Assembly (NCBI GenBank): GCA_025349905.2
Contig: MU624575.1
Span: 1 to 49,895 of the forward strand
Length of the DNA: 49,895 nucleotides
Direction: 5' to 3'
Origin: Blastocladiella britannica
Taxonomy: Eukaryota; Blastocladiomycota; Blastocladiomycetes; Blastocladiales; Blastocladiaceae
Below the pieces are notes generated by a model that saw only the letters and a list, made by a program, of their open reading frames with translations, was not told where the DNA came from and made no database searches. Within the stretch, counting starts at the first letter, position 1. Each line of letters begins with the position of its first letter. The translations under genes were made by a program, and so were the position numbers. This document shows, one piece after another, positions 1 through 11,882 of the stretch.

Positions 1-142
1 TTTTTTGCTTTAATTTGCACGGATCTGTGGGTGGCAGAGCAAGACTCGGATGGAAAAAGGAAATCAAAAAGAAACGACCACGACTGGGCGGCAGAGATGC
101 ATTGAATAGAACAAACGATATAACAACGCAAACACAACACGC

Positions 143-721
143 TCAGTACTGGAGGGCCTGACCCTTGAGCTCTGTAATAAATAGTGTCAATATCGAGATA
201 GAAACAAAACAAAAAAGGAGAAAGTGTGCGTACTCTTCTCACCACCAAGCTCAAAGTGCTTGCAACGCTTGATGGAGAGCTGCTGCTTGTACTTGCACGA
301 GGTGCACTCGAGACGCAGGACAACCTTCTTGGTGGTCTTGGCCTTCTTGTGGAAGACGGGCTTGGTCTGACCACCAAAGCCCGACTGCTTCCGGTCGTAA
401 CGACGCTTACCCTGGGCAAACAGCGAAGCCTTACCAGTCTTGTACTGGGTCACCTTGTGGGCGGTGTGCTTGCGGCAGTTCTTGCCCTTGCAGAACGTGT
501 TGCGGGTCTTGGGAATGTTCACCTATTCAAGGGAAAATTTCCAAGTGCAATCGATTTCCAATCAAGGTCATGTGGTGCGGACAGCGGTCGTAGGACGAGT
601 GCGTTGCGTTGCGTGCGTGCGAGTGGCCGCATTGGTGGAGTAGTTTTCAGATATATAAGAAGAGCAGAATAACGGTGAGTACGGCAACAACAATAATTAA
701 CAGAGAAAATGTGCAGACCAT
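143..721 (-). CDS. RPL42: 60S ribosomal protein eL42 (L44/L36a)
   Basis: Structural protein of the large ribosomal subunit near the E site. The central exon (234-522) encodes a near-complete eL42 with the zinc-ribbon cysteines (FCKGKNC and LECTSCKYK) and the conserved GGQTKP loop. A last exon at 143-171 gives KLKGQALQY and a stop, exactly the family C-terminus; it is too short to be found as an ORF. Codon 2 (GTG, Val) follows a TAG splice acceptor, so the start ATG must lie on its own exon, as in many fungi. The only nearby ATG followed by GT is 719-721, giving a 196-nt first intron with a weak GTCTGC donor; this exon is tentative. Residue 56 is proline, the form linked in yeasts to cycloheximide sensitivity. 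The product would be about 106 aa. It diverges from the TMEM209-like gene. Confidence 0.9.
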
Positions 722-902
722 GTTGGGCAAGTCGATGAAGCTGCCGTGATTCGCGAGGGAGGGTCGCCCCGCCAATGGCGGCAGTGTTGACCGGATGCGC
801 GATGTCTGGCCGAAATACCACGTGATATCACGCTGATTGGTATCCAGGTCGCAGGCTCGGAGGAATTTGATCCCTCTCACTTTTTATCACAAAGAATTAA
901 AA

Positions 903-3285
903 ATGCCAGTGCCCCACCGCGCGTCCTGGCTCGATGCCGAGGCCACTCCACGTGCGCCGGCAGCGGCCATGGGCAACCGTGCCTTTCCTCGCCCCGCCGG
1001 CGATATGCCGCCGCCGCCCCTGCGCCGTTCCAACTTTGTACAGGCGTCATTGGCATCATTGGCGCCGGCAGTGGCAACGAAACCGACCGCGTCCATGCCT
1101 GCTGCCATCCCATCCATTTCGGATCGCTCGCTTCCGACCGCCGTCCCCGCCGCGACCCTCCCGGCCCTCGGATCTGCGGTCGAGGACAGTATTCTCGCGC
1201 TTGCTGCCCGCGGACGCATGGATGCTCGTATTGCTGCCGCCAAGCGCCAGGGCCTCGGATGCCTCGCTGGTTGGGTGGGTCTCTGGCTCTTGCGCGCGCT
1301 GTACGCCCCTGTTCCTGTCTTTGTTGCCGTGGTAGTGAGCGTACACATTGACTCACACCGATGCATACACAGGATCGTGCCAAGCTGGACTGGTGAGCTC
1401 GTGTTTCTGCGCTACATTGGTTTGGTGCCCCTTTCATTCCCGGGGCAGTGCTGCACTGTGCGAAAATGATGATTAACAAGAACACGATAACAGCACTCGC
1501 CTACACCACCGCCTGCCTGATCCAGGGCACAGTGCTTGCCTGGGAGTATCTCGTGCGCCCGCACGACTTTGATCGCGTGGCAGAGTCGGTCGCCAAGCTC
1601 ACGCCCGAGCAGCGGAAGCTGTACAACCTCGATCCCGCCTACATGCATCTCGTGGACGCAGTGGCCACGCGCCGCCCGACCACCACGCCCATCAAGCCCG
1701 CTAAACCGCTCGCGGACATCAAGGTGCGCTTGTATTTTTCTCTTTTTGTTGTTGTGACATCGGACTTAAAGGTGTATACATAGAGCTTCAACCCGCTCGT
1801 GACCCCGCGCACCAGTGCGACGACCCGCATTCATATCAAGGAACCCCAGTTTGTTCAGCCGACCCCAGCATCCGTGACCGCCACCTCCGACATTCGCTAC
1901 GAGGCCGCCAATGCATTTATGCGCGACGAGCGCGCGGCCGAGGTCGCTACTGCTGCTGCTTCTGCCGCAGAAGCCTCCGCGGCATCCCAGGTGCGCGGCG
2001 CTGGCGGACGCCGGTCCACGTCCTCGGCGCCTGTGCCGTCAGCGGCCCCGCCCCTGAGCATTGCCGTCAAGCCCGTGTTCCAGACGTATCAGATGTCGTC
2101 GCTGCCTCTGCCGGGCGAGACCGTGGTTGAGGGCGCCCAGCCCATCACCGTGTGCGACGCGGACGACACCATGCGCGAGTTCGGGGTCGACGAGGTGGAC
2201 CTGGCGCTGTGGATCGAGAATTTGCGCGAGTGGCTGGCGGACAAGGTCTTTAAGCCGATTGTTGCCGACATGAAGCGCATCGATGCGTTCCTGGAGGAAA
2301 AGAGATGGGCACACCTCGCTCTCGCCAACAGTGTGCCGGCTACGGACCCGGCGCCGGTGATTGCACCCACGGCAGTGGGCGGTTTTGGCGGCGGTGGGTT
2401 CGGCGGATTTGGATTTAACCAGACCAAGCAGCCGTTCGGCGGATTTGGCGGCGGCGGGGCTGCGATCGGCGGGTTTGGGCAACCCGCTGCCCCCACCGGC
2501 CCGCCAAAATCGTTTACTGCTCTTGCTCAATACTCGGGCGAGGTTCGTCTTCTTTTTTTCCATTATTTTGATCGAAATCTTAAAAAACAAATATTACTTA
2601 GAACGTGTGCGCCCGGCTTCGCATCCAATACGAGCGCTACTTGTACATGTCCGTGTACCCAGGCACCCGCGCCTACATCCTGCGCCGGCTGGAAGAGCTC
2701 GCCCAGGGTACCGCACTGGCGGCTTACCGCTGGAATACGGGCGGGTTCCTGGACAGCGGCAAGCCGTGGTCCACGAGCGCGCCGTCCGACGCCGAACTGG
2801 TGATGCACGTGCTGTCGACATGGTTCGACTTTCACTGGCCCACGTCGGGCCCGCTGGATGCCGGCGCCGCGCCGTTTTCCAGCGTCTATGTCCGTGTTGA
2901 GCAGGAGGAGAAGCGTATGTCGTTCTTTTATTTTTTTCTTATATTCTCTGATTGGACCTGATCGAATTTTACTTGACAACAGCCGACCTGGCCGACATTC
3001 ACCTGGTCCTTGCTAAGCGGGTGCCGCCCCACTTTACGCTTGGAAGTGTCAAGAGCCGGATCGTATATGAAGTCTTTGAGGTATCTTTTATGCTGTCCTT
3101 GTTTCCTCATTGAACTAAAACTGACTCTTTTTTTGCGTAAAAAAAAAAAGAAACGGAGCAATCTCTTTGCAGTGCTCGTCCTCTTTATCCACAAGATCAA
3201 CAAGGAGAACGACGGGTTCATTGGTAACTTGAATGTGGGCGACGATCGGATCGGCCTGACGGCCATTTTCGACACGCGCGACTGA
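903..3285 (+). CDS. TMEM209-like nuclear-envelope membrane protein (cytochrome b561 N-terminal family)
   Basis: Probable homologue of TMEM209, a nuclear-envelope protein reported to bind nucleoporins. A proline/alanine-rich N-terminus is followed by two hydrophobic segments (around 1250-1335 and 1490-1560), a disordered region with a glycine/phenylalanine-rich stretch (2380-2490), and a conserved C-terminal domain. The C-terminus (VLFIHKINKENDGFIGNLNV) matches the end of TMEM209. Six or more exons are needed. Clear introns are 1723-1782, one after 2538 ending at about 2600, one from about 2914 to 2982, and one with an A-run just before its acceptor near 3150. The exon joins between 1335 and 1490 could not be fixed. 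The 3' end lies 62 bp from the convergent phosphodiesterase gene. Family assignment is good; function in this organism is inferred. Confidence 0.75.
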
Positions 3286-3347
3286 GGAAGAAAAAAAGAA
3301 TACTCCCAATATATTTCCGTACTCTAACGTCCATGAAGAAAAGTTGA

Positions 3348-5910
3348 TCACATGGATCCCATGCGTGCAGGAGCCGAGTTGGCGGCCGATGCGCGGCGAC
3401 GACTGGCGCCGTGGGTCGCGGTGTGGAGCTCGGATGGTTCGTCGGCTCCCTCTGGGTCGGCAAACTCGGAAGTCACGAGGATCAGCACTGCAACAGCCTT
3501 GGGCGGTTCCTGGTGTGACTTGTCCGAGTCTGCGGTCGCGGGCGATGCCACTGCCGCCGAGGTCGACGGCGGGGGGTTAGTGGCAACCGCTCCTGTAGCG
3601 GTCGGCGTGGACCCAGCCGACACGGGACGACCGCCGGTCGACAGCACCACTTTCGGGCCCAGAATCACAGGAGCTTTGCCAGGGGGCGCCGGCACAAATC
3701 GCGTTGGCATTGGCTTCATTGGGTTCGACAACGTGGTTGGAGTCGCGCGCACCGCGGCGGCAGCGGCGGCCGCGAGCACGCGGCCCTCGTGGCGCATAAT
3801 CGCGTCCTTGACGCGGCGCACCAGCGACGCAGCCGACCGGCCCGCCGGCGCAATCAGGTCGTCCAAGCACGTCCAGATCGGGAGCACCTTGGTCTTGAGG
3901 AAATCGATCTGCGACCGCGACACGCCGTGCACGTCGGTCGGGATAGGCGGGCGGTGCAGCCGCGCCATCTCCAGGTTCAGTTCCTCGTACAGCGCCGACG
4001 ACCACCCGTCGGCTACGGGCGTCTCGCGCAATTCGTTGGACAAGTCAGCCGCTTTAAGAATCGTTTGCAGTAGTACCGTCAAGTGCGCTGGATCGGCCAC
4101 CGAAAGACGGGTTCCAACCAGCTTGAGGCCCTGGGACAGAACTTGGTCGTGCTTGGCCATGTCGGTCGCCAGGATCAACTGCGTGATCACTTGCCGGAAA
4201 TGCTTGGCCTCGGCCGGCTCCAGGTTGCGCAAGATGCTGTGCGGCGACCGCAGCAGCGCCACCGTCAGACCCGCGTGGTGGTTTTCCATCGGGCACACGT
4301 CATTGTAGAGGGTTGCCAGCTGGGATTCAGTCGCAATGTGGTATGCGTTGGTCAGGCCCTCGTGATCGACATCGTGGCAAACTATATCCATTTTTTTTGG
4401 AGTGTGAGCTTACATAGATATAAAAAAAACGTTGGGTTACTACGTACGCGCAGCAAGGACGAGCATGGTCGAGACTGCCTCGGAAAGCTCATTGACGAGA
4501 CCCGATTCGCGCAAAATGATGAATGCCTTTTGGTTTTAGGATGTGAGTTGCTTACACTCAGGATTGCTCAGTAAAAAAAATTGTACGTACCACTTGGGTC
4601 ACGCAGAACGCGTGCGAAAAGTTGTGAAAGGGCGGCTGGTTGTAGTTGGCCTGGACGGTTCGCACAAACCGGATCAGGTCATCCGAGGTGATCCCCGGCA
4701 AGCAAGTGAGGGCACCCACCTCCTCGAGCATCCAGGCAATGGCCACTGCTTGCTGATCCCACGACAGATCGTAGTTGGAGAGTGTGAGTTTATCCAGGAT
4801 CGTCGGATTCGCGGCTGCACGCGTTGCCGTTGCTGCGCGGCTCGGCGACACGGAGCGGGCGCGAGTGCCACCGATCGACGTGGCCGATCCTGTACGGTGG
4901 CGCTTGCTCTTGCTGTCGCCGCTGCCACTGCTCGATTCAGTGGCGGTTGACTTTGCCGGCGCGGGGGTCGGTTCAGCTTGTGCGTGCGACTTTTCAGCGT
5001 CTTTGGGACTGCCGTCAGCAGCGACCTCGTCCTCACCCCCAGCTTCATCACCGGTGCCGTTCTGCTCATCCTCGGCCTGGTGGAGATCGTTGCGGTTGAC
5101 GCGCAGCTTGCGAGGAATGTACACCCGCGAGTAATCCGTGACCTGCGGCATCACCTTCCCGTCGACGGTCTTGACGGGTACTTTCTTGGTAGCCGAATCC
5201 GTCTTGGCATCTTCGGTCGACGCCGTGGGCCGCACTTTGGCCGCCACGGGAACAGGCTCGGGAATAAAGTCCCGGATCGTGTCATACGCGGCCAAGGCTC
5301 CGGCCATGTGAGCGGCCCGACGCTTGTGCAAGTTGTTGCCCGTGCCGGCGCGAGCGCGAGGGACGGGAGTCATGATTCCTTGCTTAATGCCTTTCCCCGG
5401 ATGTTCGACCACGCCGCCGTTGTCATCCAAGTGAACCGAGGCATCATCGTCATCATCGTCGTCATCGGAGCTACCGCCCCTGTCGGCCGGCCGCTGCCGA
5501 TACAGGAGCCGGTAGGTCCATCCCTCCACTGCAGTCATGTGCGGGAGAACCATGGACATGGTCGATCCCTGGTGCGTGCGCGGCTTTTGCACCTGCGCCG
5601 CCAAATCGGTATACGGCGCTTGCTTTTGCGACACGGCGGACAACTGGGAGGCGATCGAGTGGGTGGACGAGGTGGCCGAGGGCATATTGGCGGAGGTAGT
5701 GGCAGAGGTGGGAATGGAATAAGCCCTGGTGGTCCGAAGCTGCTGGCGCTGACGGTATGCTGCGCGGAGAAAATCCAAGTGGAGGATCAGCCGATGTGCT
5801 CGGAGTTGAGTTGAAGATGCCGGTGAGCGGCTGTATGGAGATCCAGCGATGCTGGCGCTGGTAGGGGTCCGAGTATTAACGTATGATCTGCGACGGTCGC
5901 GACGTTGCAT
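3348..5910 (-). CDS. Class I 3',5'-cyclic nucleotide phosphodiesterase
   Basis: Hydrolyses cAMP and/or cGMP. Exons are 4591-5910, 4448-4526 and 3348-4381, joined in frame with GTACGT donors. The middle 79-nt exon supplies the helix leading into the metal site. The catalytic domain shows the metal-binding histidines in HNFSHA, the HD pair in CHDVDHEG, the NHHA motif, the second aspartate in AADLSN and the invariant purine-clamp glutamine in RSQIDF. Start is placed at 5910 (MQRRDRRRS); an in-frame ATG at 5955 is possible. The 400-residue N-terminus is low complexity, with an eight-aspartate run, and has no recognised GAF, PAS or membrane segment. A further disordered tail follows the catalytic domain. 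Substrate preference cannot be read from the sequence. In blastoclads cGMP signalling serves zoospore phototaxis, so a cGMP role is possible but inferred. Confidence 0.93.
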
Positions 5911-6074
5911 ACACACGAAATTCAACAGAAGTGAAGGGAAGGAAGGAAATTTCAAAAAGTTGATTTATTGTATTCTTGAAGAGGGCGATCGGATCGGATT
6001 TCAAAAAAGGGAATGGCAAAAAATTATAACAGATTTCCCAAAATATTATAATTACTACCAAAAATTATCTAGAA

Positions 6075-6948
6075 ATGCCGGGACTTGCATTTGCGCCGGA
6101 ACTTAACGATATTGCCCGCATGCTGGCGCGCGACCTTGGCGGGATCAAGGATGGGACACTTGGCAAGATCCGCGGCTACTGCGCAGGCTGCAATGGTTTG
6201 GCACTTGTTCTTTGGAGTGAGCAACCCTTTGTAAATACTTACCAGAAAATGGAATGAACAGACCCGATCCGCGATTCCGACACGGTGACCTTTGCTCAGA
6301 ATGCCATGTACCACCAGGAACACTTTCAGTGCGAGACATGCCGCTCGCCCCTCCTCAATGTGAACTACCATGTCCACGACGAGCAGCCGATGTGCAGCAA
6401 CTGCTTTGCCGACACGGTGCTGCCAAAGTGCGCTGGATGCCGTAAGGCGATTGCGGCCGATATGGTGTCCTTGCTGGGAACCCAGTTTCACCCGGACTGC
6501 CTCACATGCGCCTTGTGTCGCACGGGTCTGGTGGGCAAGCCAGTGTTTCCCGATCAGGATGGGACAACCACCGACTCGGCCGCGGTGGTTCCAGCGGTGC
6601 TCTGCCAGTCGTGCTATGAGAACAAGCACGCGCCCGAGTGCTCGCGGTGCACCAAGAAAATTCTTCCCATGGCAGCTGGATCCAAGGCCGAATACGTTGT
6701 AGTCAATGGCCGCAAGTTCCATTCGACGTGTTTTGTGTGCTATGTACGGTTTTTTTTTATCACCACCTGTGAGTCCTTCACTGATTTTTTTTGGATCTTA
6801 GGAATGCGGAACTCCGTTCATGGACATGCAAGCGTATGCCCTTGGCGATCGCTTCTTTTGCCGCACTGATTTCTCCAAGGTTGCCACCACCGCAGCTCCT
6901 GCCACGGCAGCAGCAGCTCCTCCTCTTCCTCCTTCTGGATCAAAGTAA
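6075..6948 (+). CDS. Three-LIM-domain protein
   Basis: Zinc-binding adaptor of 256 residues, made of three tandem LIM domains with little else. Exons are 6075-6216, 6262-6743 and 6802-6948; splicing restores continuous zinc-ligand spacing. LIM1 starts at YCAGC and continues across intron 1 to HQEHFQCETC and MCSNC. LIM2 runs from PKCAGC through FHPDCLTCALC to LCQSC. LIM3 runs from PECSRC through FHSTCFVC, across intron 2, to ECG and FFCRTDF. The short tail is Ala/Pro-rich. LIM proteins mediate protein contacts at cytoskeletal or signalling sites; no catalytic domain such as RhoGAP is attached. It resembles the LIM array of paxillin-like or CRP-like proteins but no orthologue can be named. The upstream interval shared with the phosphodiesterase gene is very AT-rich (about 5990-6074). 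Confidence 0.85.
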
Positions 6949-7221
6949 AGCGCCGATTGACGATAGAGTTCAGTGTGGGATGCATTTCAAAAGCAAAGCA
7001 GCAAGAGCAATCCCCTTTTCCCTCTCAAAAGCAATTTCACGACCATTACAATTATCCAACCACCCATCGCCGCCTAACAAGATCGTCCGTCCAGGACCCA
7101 GCAAATCGTCCGTACTAGTGTTGCGACGCCTTTTTTCTCATTGGATAGCGACTTGATCGCAAAAGCTCCCCCTCACGGAGTTGCAGATCAAAAACCTTTC
7201 AATTAATCACGACTAGCAACC

Positions 7222-7545
7222 ATGCCCAAGGACTCGACCAAGACCGCTGCCCCCAAGCGCCGTACGCCGTACAACAATGTAAGGTTTTTTTTCTTTTCAT
7301 CCCATTCCATTCTCTGCGTGGTGTACTCATCAATTCCAAAAAAAAAAACACCTTAGTTCATGGCCGAGGAGCTCAAGCGCATCAAGGCGGTGGAGCCCGG
7401 AATCGAGCACAAGGTGGCATTCAAGAAGGCTGCGTCCAACTGGAAGGCGTCACCCGACAACCCCAAGGGCACCAACTACAAGGCGCCCGCACCCAAGCCG
7501 GCGGCGGTGGCGGCGGCTGCCAAGCCGGCCCAAGCTGCCGCGTAA
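7222..7545 (+). CDS. Small YABBY/HMG-box-like protein
   Basis: Basic 81-residue protein from two exons, 7222-7278 and 7357-7545. The intron is 78 nt, with an A-run ahead of its CTTAG acceptor. The core RTPYNNFMAEELKRIKAVEP followed by HKVAFKKAASNWKASP matches the HMG-like half of YABBY proteins and a family of small fungal proteins with the same fold. This suggests a DNA- or chromatin-binding role in the nucleus. The N-terminus is Lys/Thr-rich and the C-terminus an Ala/Pro tail. Without the first 19-residue exon the domain would be cut. It lies 95 bp upstream of the CSB gene on the same strand. Function is inferred from the fold only. Confidence 0.8.
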
Positions 7546-7640
7546 TCAAAAAAGCAATCCAAGGACAAGTGATGGGAAGCGCGAGGTGCTTGCGTGGACA
7601 ATATTATTTATTCTCTTTGACGAAGCAAAAAATTGAAGGA

Positions 7641-10600
7641 ATGAGCCGTCATCATCGCGCTGGGAACGACGACAACGATGAACTTGGCAGTTTGCGTGCG
7701 CACCTGGGGGTCGGAATCCAGGCGGCCGACGAGCTCGAGCATGAGGTGGTTGCGCGTGCATCCGCCCAAATGAACGCGCTCTCCACCGAGAGCGACCGCC
7801 GCCGCCTCGACAAGCTGGATGCGACCATTGAGGGCGTGTACGACAAGATGAGCGCGCTCGAGGACCGTATTGAGCGCGCGCCCGTCGACAAGCGCGGGTC
7901 CTTGCGTCGCCAGCTCCGGTCGCTGGTGCGTCACATAACTTGAACTGGAGGAGCGCGAAGTGACTCATATTTTTATATGGTGAAAAGACGGACTCGCTCC
8001 CGGGCCTGCTGGACGAGCAGTCTGCCATTCAGGCGCGCATTCGCGACCGCACGGCTTCAGACAACGCTGACCTGGACTCGCGCCGCCCTGCCGCTGCTGA
8101 CGCCCTCGCATCGATCTCGCGCGTCCCTGCCGCGTCGGATCGCGAGCGGCTGCTGCGCGAGGGGAAAATCACGCCTTTTGCCACAGACGAGGAGGTCCGA
8201 CGAGCTCTGGCTCCCATGAATGCTACTGGTCCAACAGGAGGGAAAACGGCCGTGTCGTCGATCCGCAGGGATTTTGTGGACTTTTCTGACACGGAGAGCC
8301 GCGAGGACGGCCAGATTGGCTCTTCCTCCGACGATGGTGAAGACGATGACGATGACGTGGATATCGTCGGATCGTCGGTCCCAAAACGGCGGCGGCGGCC
8401 GATCGCACCTCGCAGCAGCCATCACCGCACGCATGAAAAACCGCCACGACGCAGTGCCCGCCGTGGCTCGAACGATAGCGATGGTAGATCCGACGATGGG
8501 AGCGGATCCTTTGTCTTGAGTGGAGCCGATGGCAGTGCGGATGGCGACCGCACTGAGAGCGATGATGGCACGGCCGCGTCGTCTCCGGACCACCGCCCAG
8601 CTGCACCCACGGGGACACACTATGCGGCAACAACCGACGATGGCGACGAGACCCATTACCGGAAGCGGTTGCGTCGCTGGGCTACGTTCCACCGCCGCGA
8701 GCGACTGGCTGCTCTACCAGCTACCGCCAGCGGGGGTGGCGGCGATGTACATGACACGGCTGAGAGTGACGATGAAGACCACGATCTCGATCCCGAGTCT
8801 GAGGTCTTTGTGCCGGGAGCGACTGCCGACCTCGACCTTGGTGGCGGCCTGCGCGTGCCCGGATCCATTCACCCACATCTCTTCCAGTACCAGCGCACGT
8901 GCTTGAGCTGGTTGTGGGAGCTCCACCAGCAAAAAGTGGGCGGCATCATTGGTTCGTGCCCCCTCTCCGATCTTCTTCTTGATTTTCTCATTGATTTTGA
9001 TTGATCCAGGCGACGAAATGGGCCTCGGAAAAACGACGCAAACGGGTACGAAAGCGAATTTTGGATGGTGAAAATGACGACCAGCTTACACCTTTATTGC
9101 AACCAGTGTCCTTTCTCGCGTCGTTGGTCTACTCTCGGCAACTTGGGCGGGGAAAGCCAGTACTGATTGTGTGTCCGGCAACCGTCATGGCCCAATGGGT
9201 ATGTGTCAACACTCACACACAGTCTCTCAATCGAATTGACCCAAGAAAATGCACAGGTCAAAGAGTTTCACCAGTGGTTCCCGCCCATGCGCGTGGTCGT
9301 CCTCCATGCAAGTGGTGCTGGAGCCGAAACTTCCGGCGCGCAGAATGGCAGCTCCTCCAAGAAGCGCCGTCGGCAAGGGCGCTACGCGTCAACCTCGGAG
9401 GAGGAATTGGAAGATTTTGACAGTGACCAAGAACATGCACCACGGCGCAAACCCAAAAAGTCAAGTGCCAAGTCCCCAACCAGCACATACGGCGACTTTG
9501 GGGACGATGACGACAAGGTACTCAATGCGCGCTACGACGAGAAATCCATCAAGCAGGTCAAGAGCCGTCCCTGGGTGCGAGACTTGGTCAACCGCGTGAC
9601 GCGTGACGGCCACATCGTGATCACCACGTACGGCGGGATCCGCGGGTATGCGCCCGATCTGCTTGGCGTCCAGTGGGGATATGCGGTTCTGGACGAGGGC
9701 CACAAAATCCGAAACCCCGATTCGGCCATTACCATTTTGTGCAAGCAGCTCAAGACACCGCATCGTACTATATATCATTGATATCTTGATTTGACTGTAT
9801 TCTGACTATATATTGTACAGGCATTATTTTGAGCGGCACGCCGATACGTACGCTTTGTAAACTTGATTGGTGCTGCGTCAGGACTGACACATTGCCTTAT
9901 AGAAAATAACCTTGCCGAGCTCTGGAGCTTGTTTGATTGGGTTTATCCTGGTCGTCTTGGGGTACGCGCGAGACTTCTTATTTTTTGTTGTTGGAATTTC
10001 AAAAACTTATATGGATTACGCAGACCCTCCCAGTATTCCAGACCGAGTTTGCGGTCCCAATCAATATTGGAGGATATGCCAATGCCTCCAATGTGCAGAT
10101 CCAAACCGCATACAAGTGCGCGTGCGTCCTGCGCGACCTCATCCAGCCGTTCATTTTACGGCGACTCAAGGCGGACGTCGCCCAGGATTTACCGACCAAA
10201 TCGGAGCAAGTCCTGTTTTGCAAGTTGACGCGGCAGCAGCGCGAGCTCTATCGACGGTTCCTGGCCTCCTCGGACGCCGAGTCGATTCTGCAGGGCAAAC
10301 TCAACTCGCTGTACGGGATCGACGCGCTGCGCAAGATCTGCAATCACCCCAAACTGCACAACAAGGACCTGACGTTCGACCCGGAGTTGTCGGGGAAACT
10401 GGTGGTAGTGCGCGAGCTCTTGCGGCTGTGGCACGACGAGCGACACAAGGTACTTTTGTTTTGCCAAACGCGGCAAATGCTGGACGTGATCCAGCACATG
10501 GTGGTGGACATGAAGCTCAAGTACAGCCGCATGGACGGGACCACGCCGGTCAAGCAGCGGCCGGTGCTGGTTGACCAGTTCAACAACGACCCGTCCCACT

Positions 10601-11882
10601 TTGTGTTTTTGCTGACCACCAAAGTCGGCGGGCTTGGCGTCAATCTCACTGGCGCGAATCGGATCATCATCTACGATCCTGATTGGTGTGTGTTTTGGTT
10701 TGGTCTTGTTGGATCGAGCATTTAATTATACATGATGATATAGGAACCCTGCCACGGACGCACAAGCGCGCGAGCGAGCGTGGCGACTGGGCCAGACCCG
10801 CCATGTGACAATTTACCGGCTCATGACCACGGGCACGATCGAGGAAAAGATTTACCACCGCCAAATCTTCAAGCAGCACCTCTCCTCGAAGGTGCTCTCC
10901 GACCCAAAGCAGCGCCGGTACTTTAAGTTGCACGACTTGAATGATCTGTTTACGCTTGGCGACGAGGACAAGGTGAGTTCCGAGACTAGCAGTCTGGCTC
11001 GCAGCTCTGCCGCTGCTGCTGCTGGGCGGAATGACGATGATCTGGTCGCCGGGTTAGAGGGGGTTGCGCGATTGGAGGACTTGTACGCTTTTATTTTTGC
11101 AATTGTTATACATTGAACTCACAGTTTGAGATCATAGCCACCAGCCAGACGGCGCAGCAACGAGCAGCATAATCGGATCCATTTCGGCCTCATCTCCGTC
11201 GACATCGTCGTCGTCATCAGCAAGGACAGCGGCATCGGGAGCAGGAGAGGACGCGCGCATCCTCTCGACTCTGCTAGGGTCATCAACGGTGGCCACGGCG
11301 ATCCAGCACGACGCGGTGATGGCCGAGTCGCGGCCCGAGTTCATCATTGTGGAGCGAGAAGCGCAAAAAGTAGCCGCGGCAGCGGTTGCGGCGTTGCGAG
11401 CATCGCGGGGGACGCGGCGCGGGCAAGATGTCTCGGTACCCACGTGGACGGGGCGGTCGGGAGGCGGGCCGGGTGGACGCCGGTTTGGGAGCAAAGCCGG
11501 CGCTGGTGCGGGTGCGGGTAGTAGTGCATCGGGCTCGGCGAGTCCTCGGTTGTCGTCGGCCAGTCTGCTGCAGAACTTGCGCGAAAGGGGCGGAGGCAGT
11601 CGCCCTGAGTCGCCGCGCGATGGCCGCCCGGCTTTTGCGTCTACGACTGCTGCCACGGTGTCGCTGGCGGATATATCGCAGCAAGAGCTGATTGTGCAGA
11701 TCCGCGACTACTTGGCCAGCGTCGGCGGCACCGCACCCTCCGGCGACATTGTGCGGCACTTCAAGCTTAAGCTGACCGCCAACGACGTGGCCACGTTCCG
11801 CGCCATGCTCACGGCGATTGCCACCTTCAAAAAACACCTGGCCACAGGCTGGTGGACGCTCAAGGACGAGTTCAAGGACTGA
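7641..11882 (+). CDS. ERCC6: SNF2-family DNA repair ATPase CSB/ERCC6 (Rad26/Rhp26)
   Basis: DNA translocase acting on stalled RNA polymerase II in transcription-coupled repair. Ten exons join in frame: 7641-7925, 7988-8951, 9010-9045, 9107-9198, 9257-9764, 9821-9847, 9903-9961, 10024-10685, 10744-11082 and 11138-11882, giving about 1238 aa. A coiled N-terminus and acidic Ser/Asp-rich region precede the helicase. Motifs: Walker [16 protein letters not shown] box, SGTPIQNNLAELW and the C-terminal helicase lobe ending in RAWRLGQ. CSB-specific signs are the DEGH box, TPHRIILSG, the HDAVM block near 11315, and a C-terminal winged-helix region ending [10 protein letters not shown]. Two exons are tiny (36 and 27 nt) and each carries a helicase motif. 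An in-frame upstream ATG at 7569 is possible but less likely. The last codons overlap PIG-P on the other strand. Confidence 0.93.

Noticed and set aside
1400..1470. Read-through of the first TMEM209-like exon to a stop at 1469
   Set aside because: The frame past about 1335 loses family resemblance and the second membrane segment is in another frame, so an intron is more likely than a short protein.
4978..5814. 278-residue open frame on the + strand
   Set aside because: Antisense to the disordered N-terminus of the phosphodiesterase; composition mirrors that gene.
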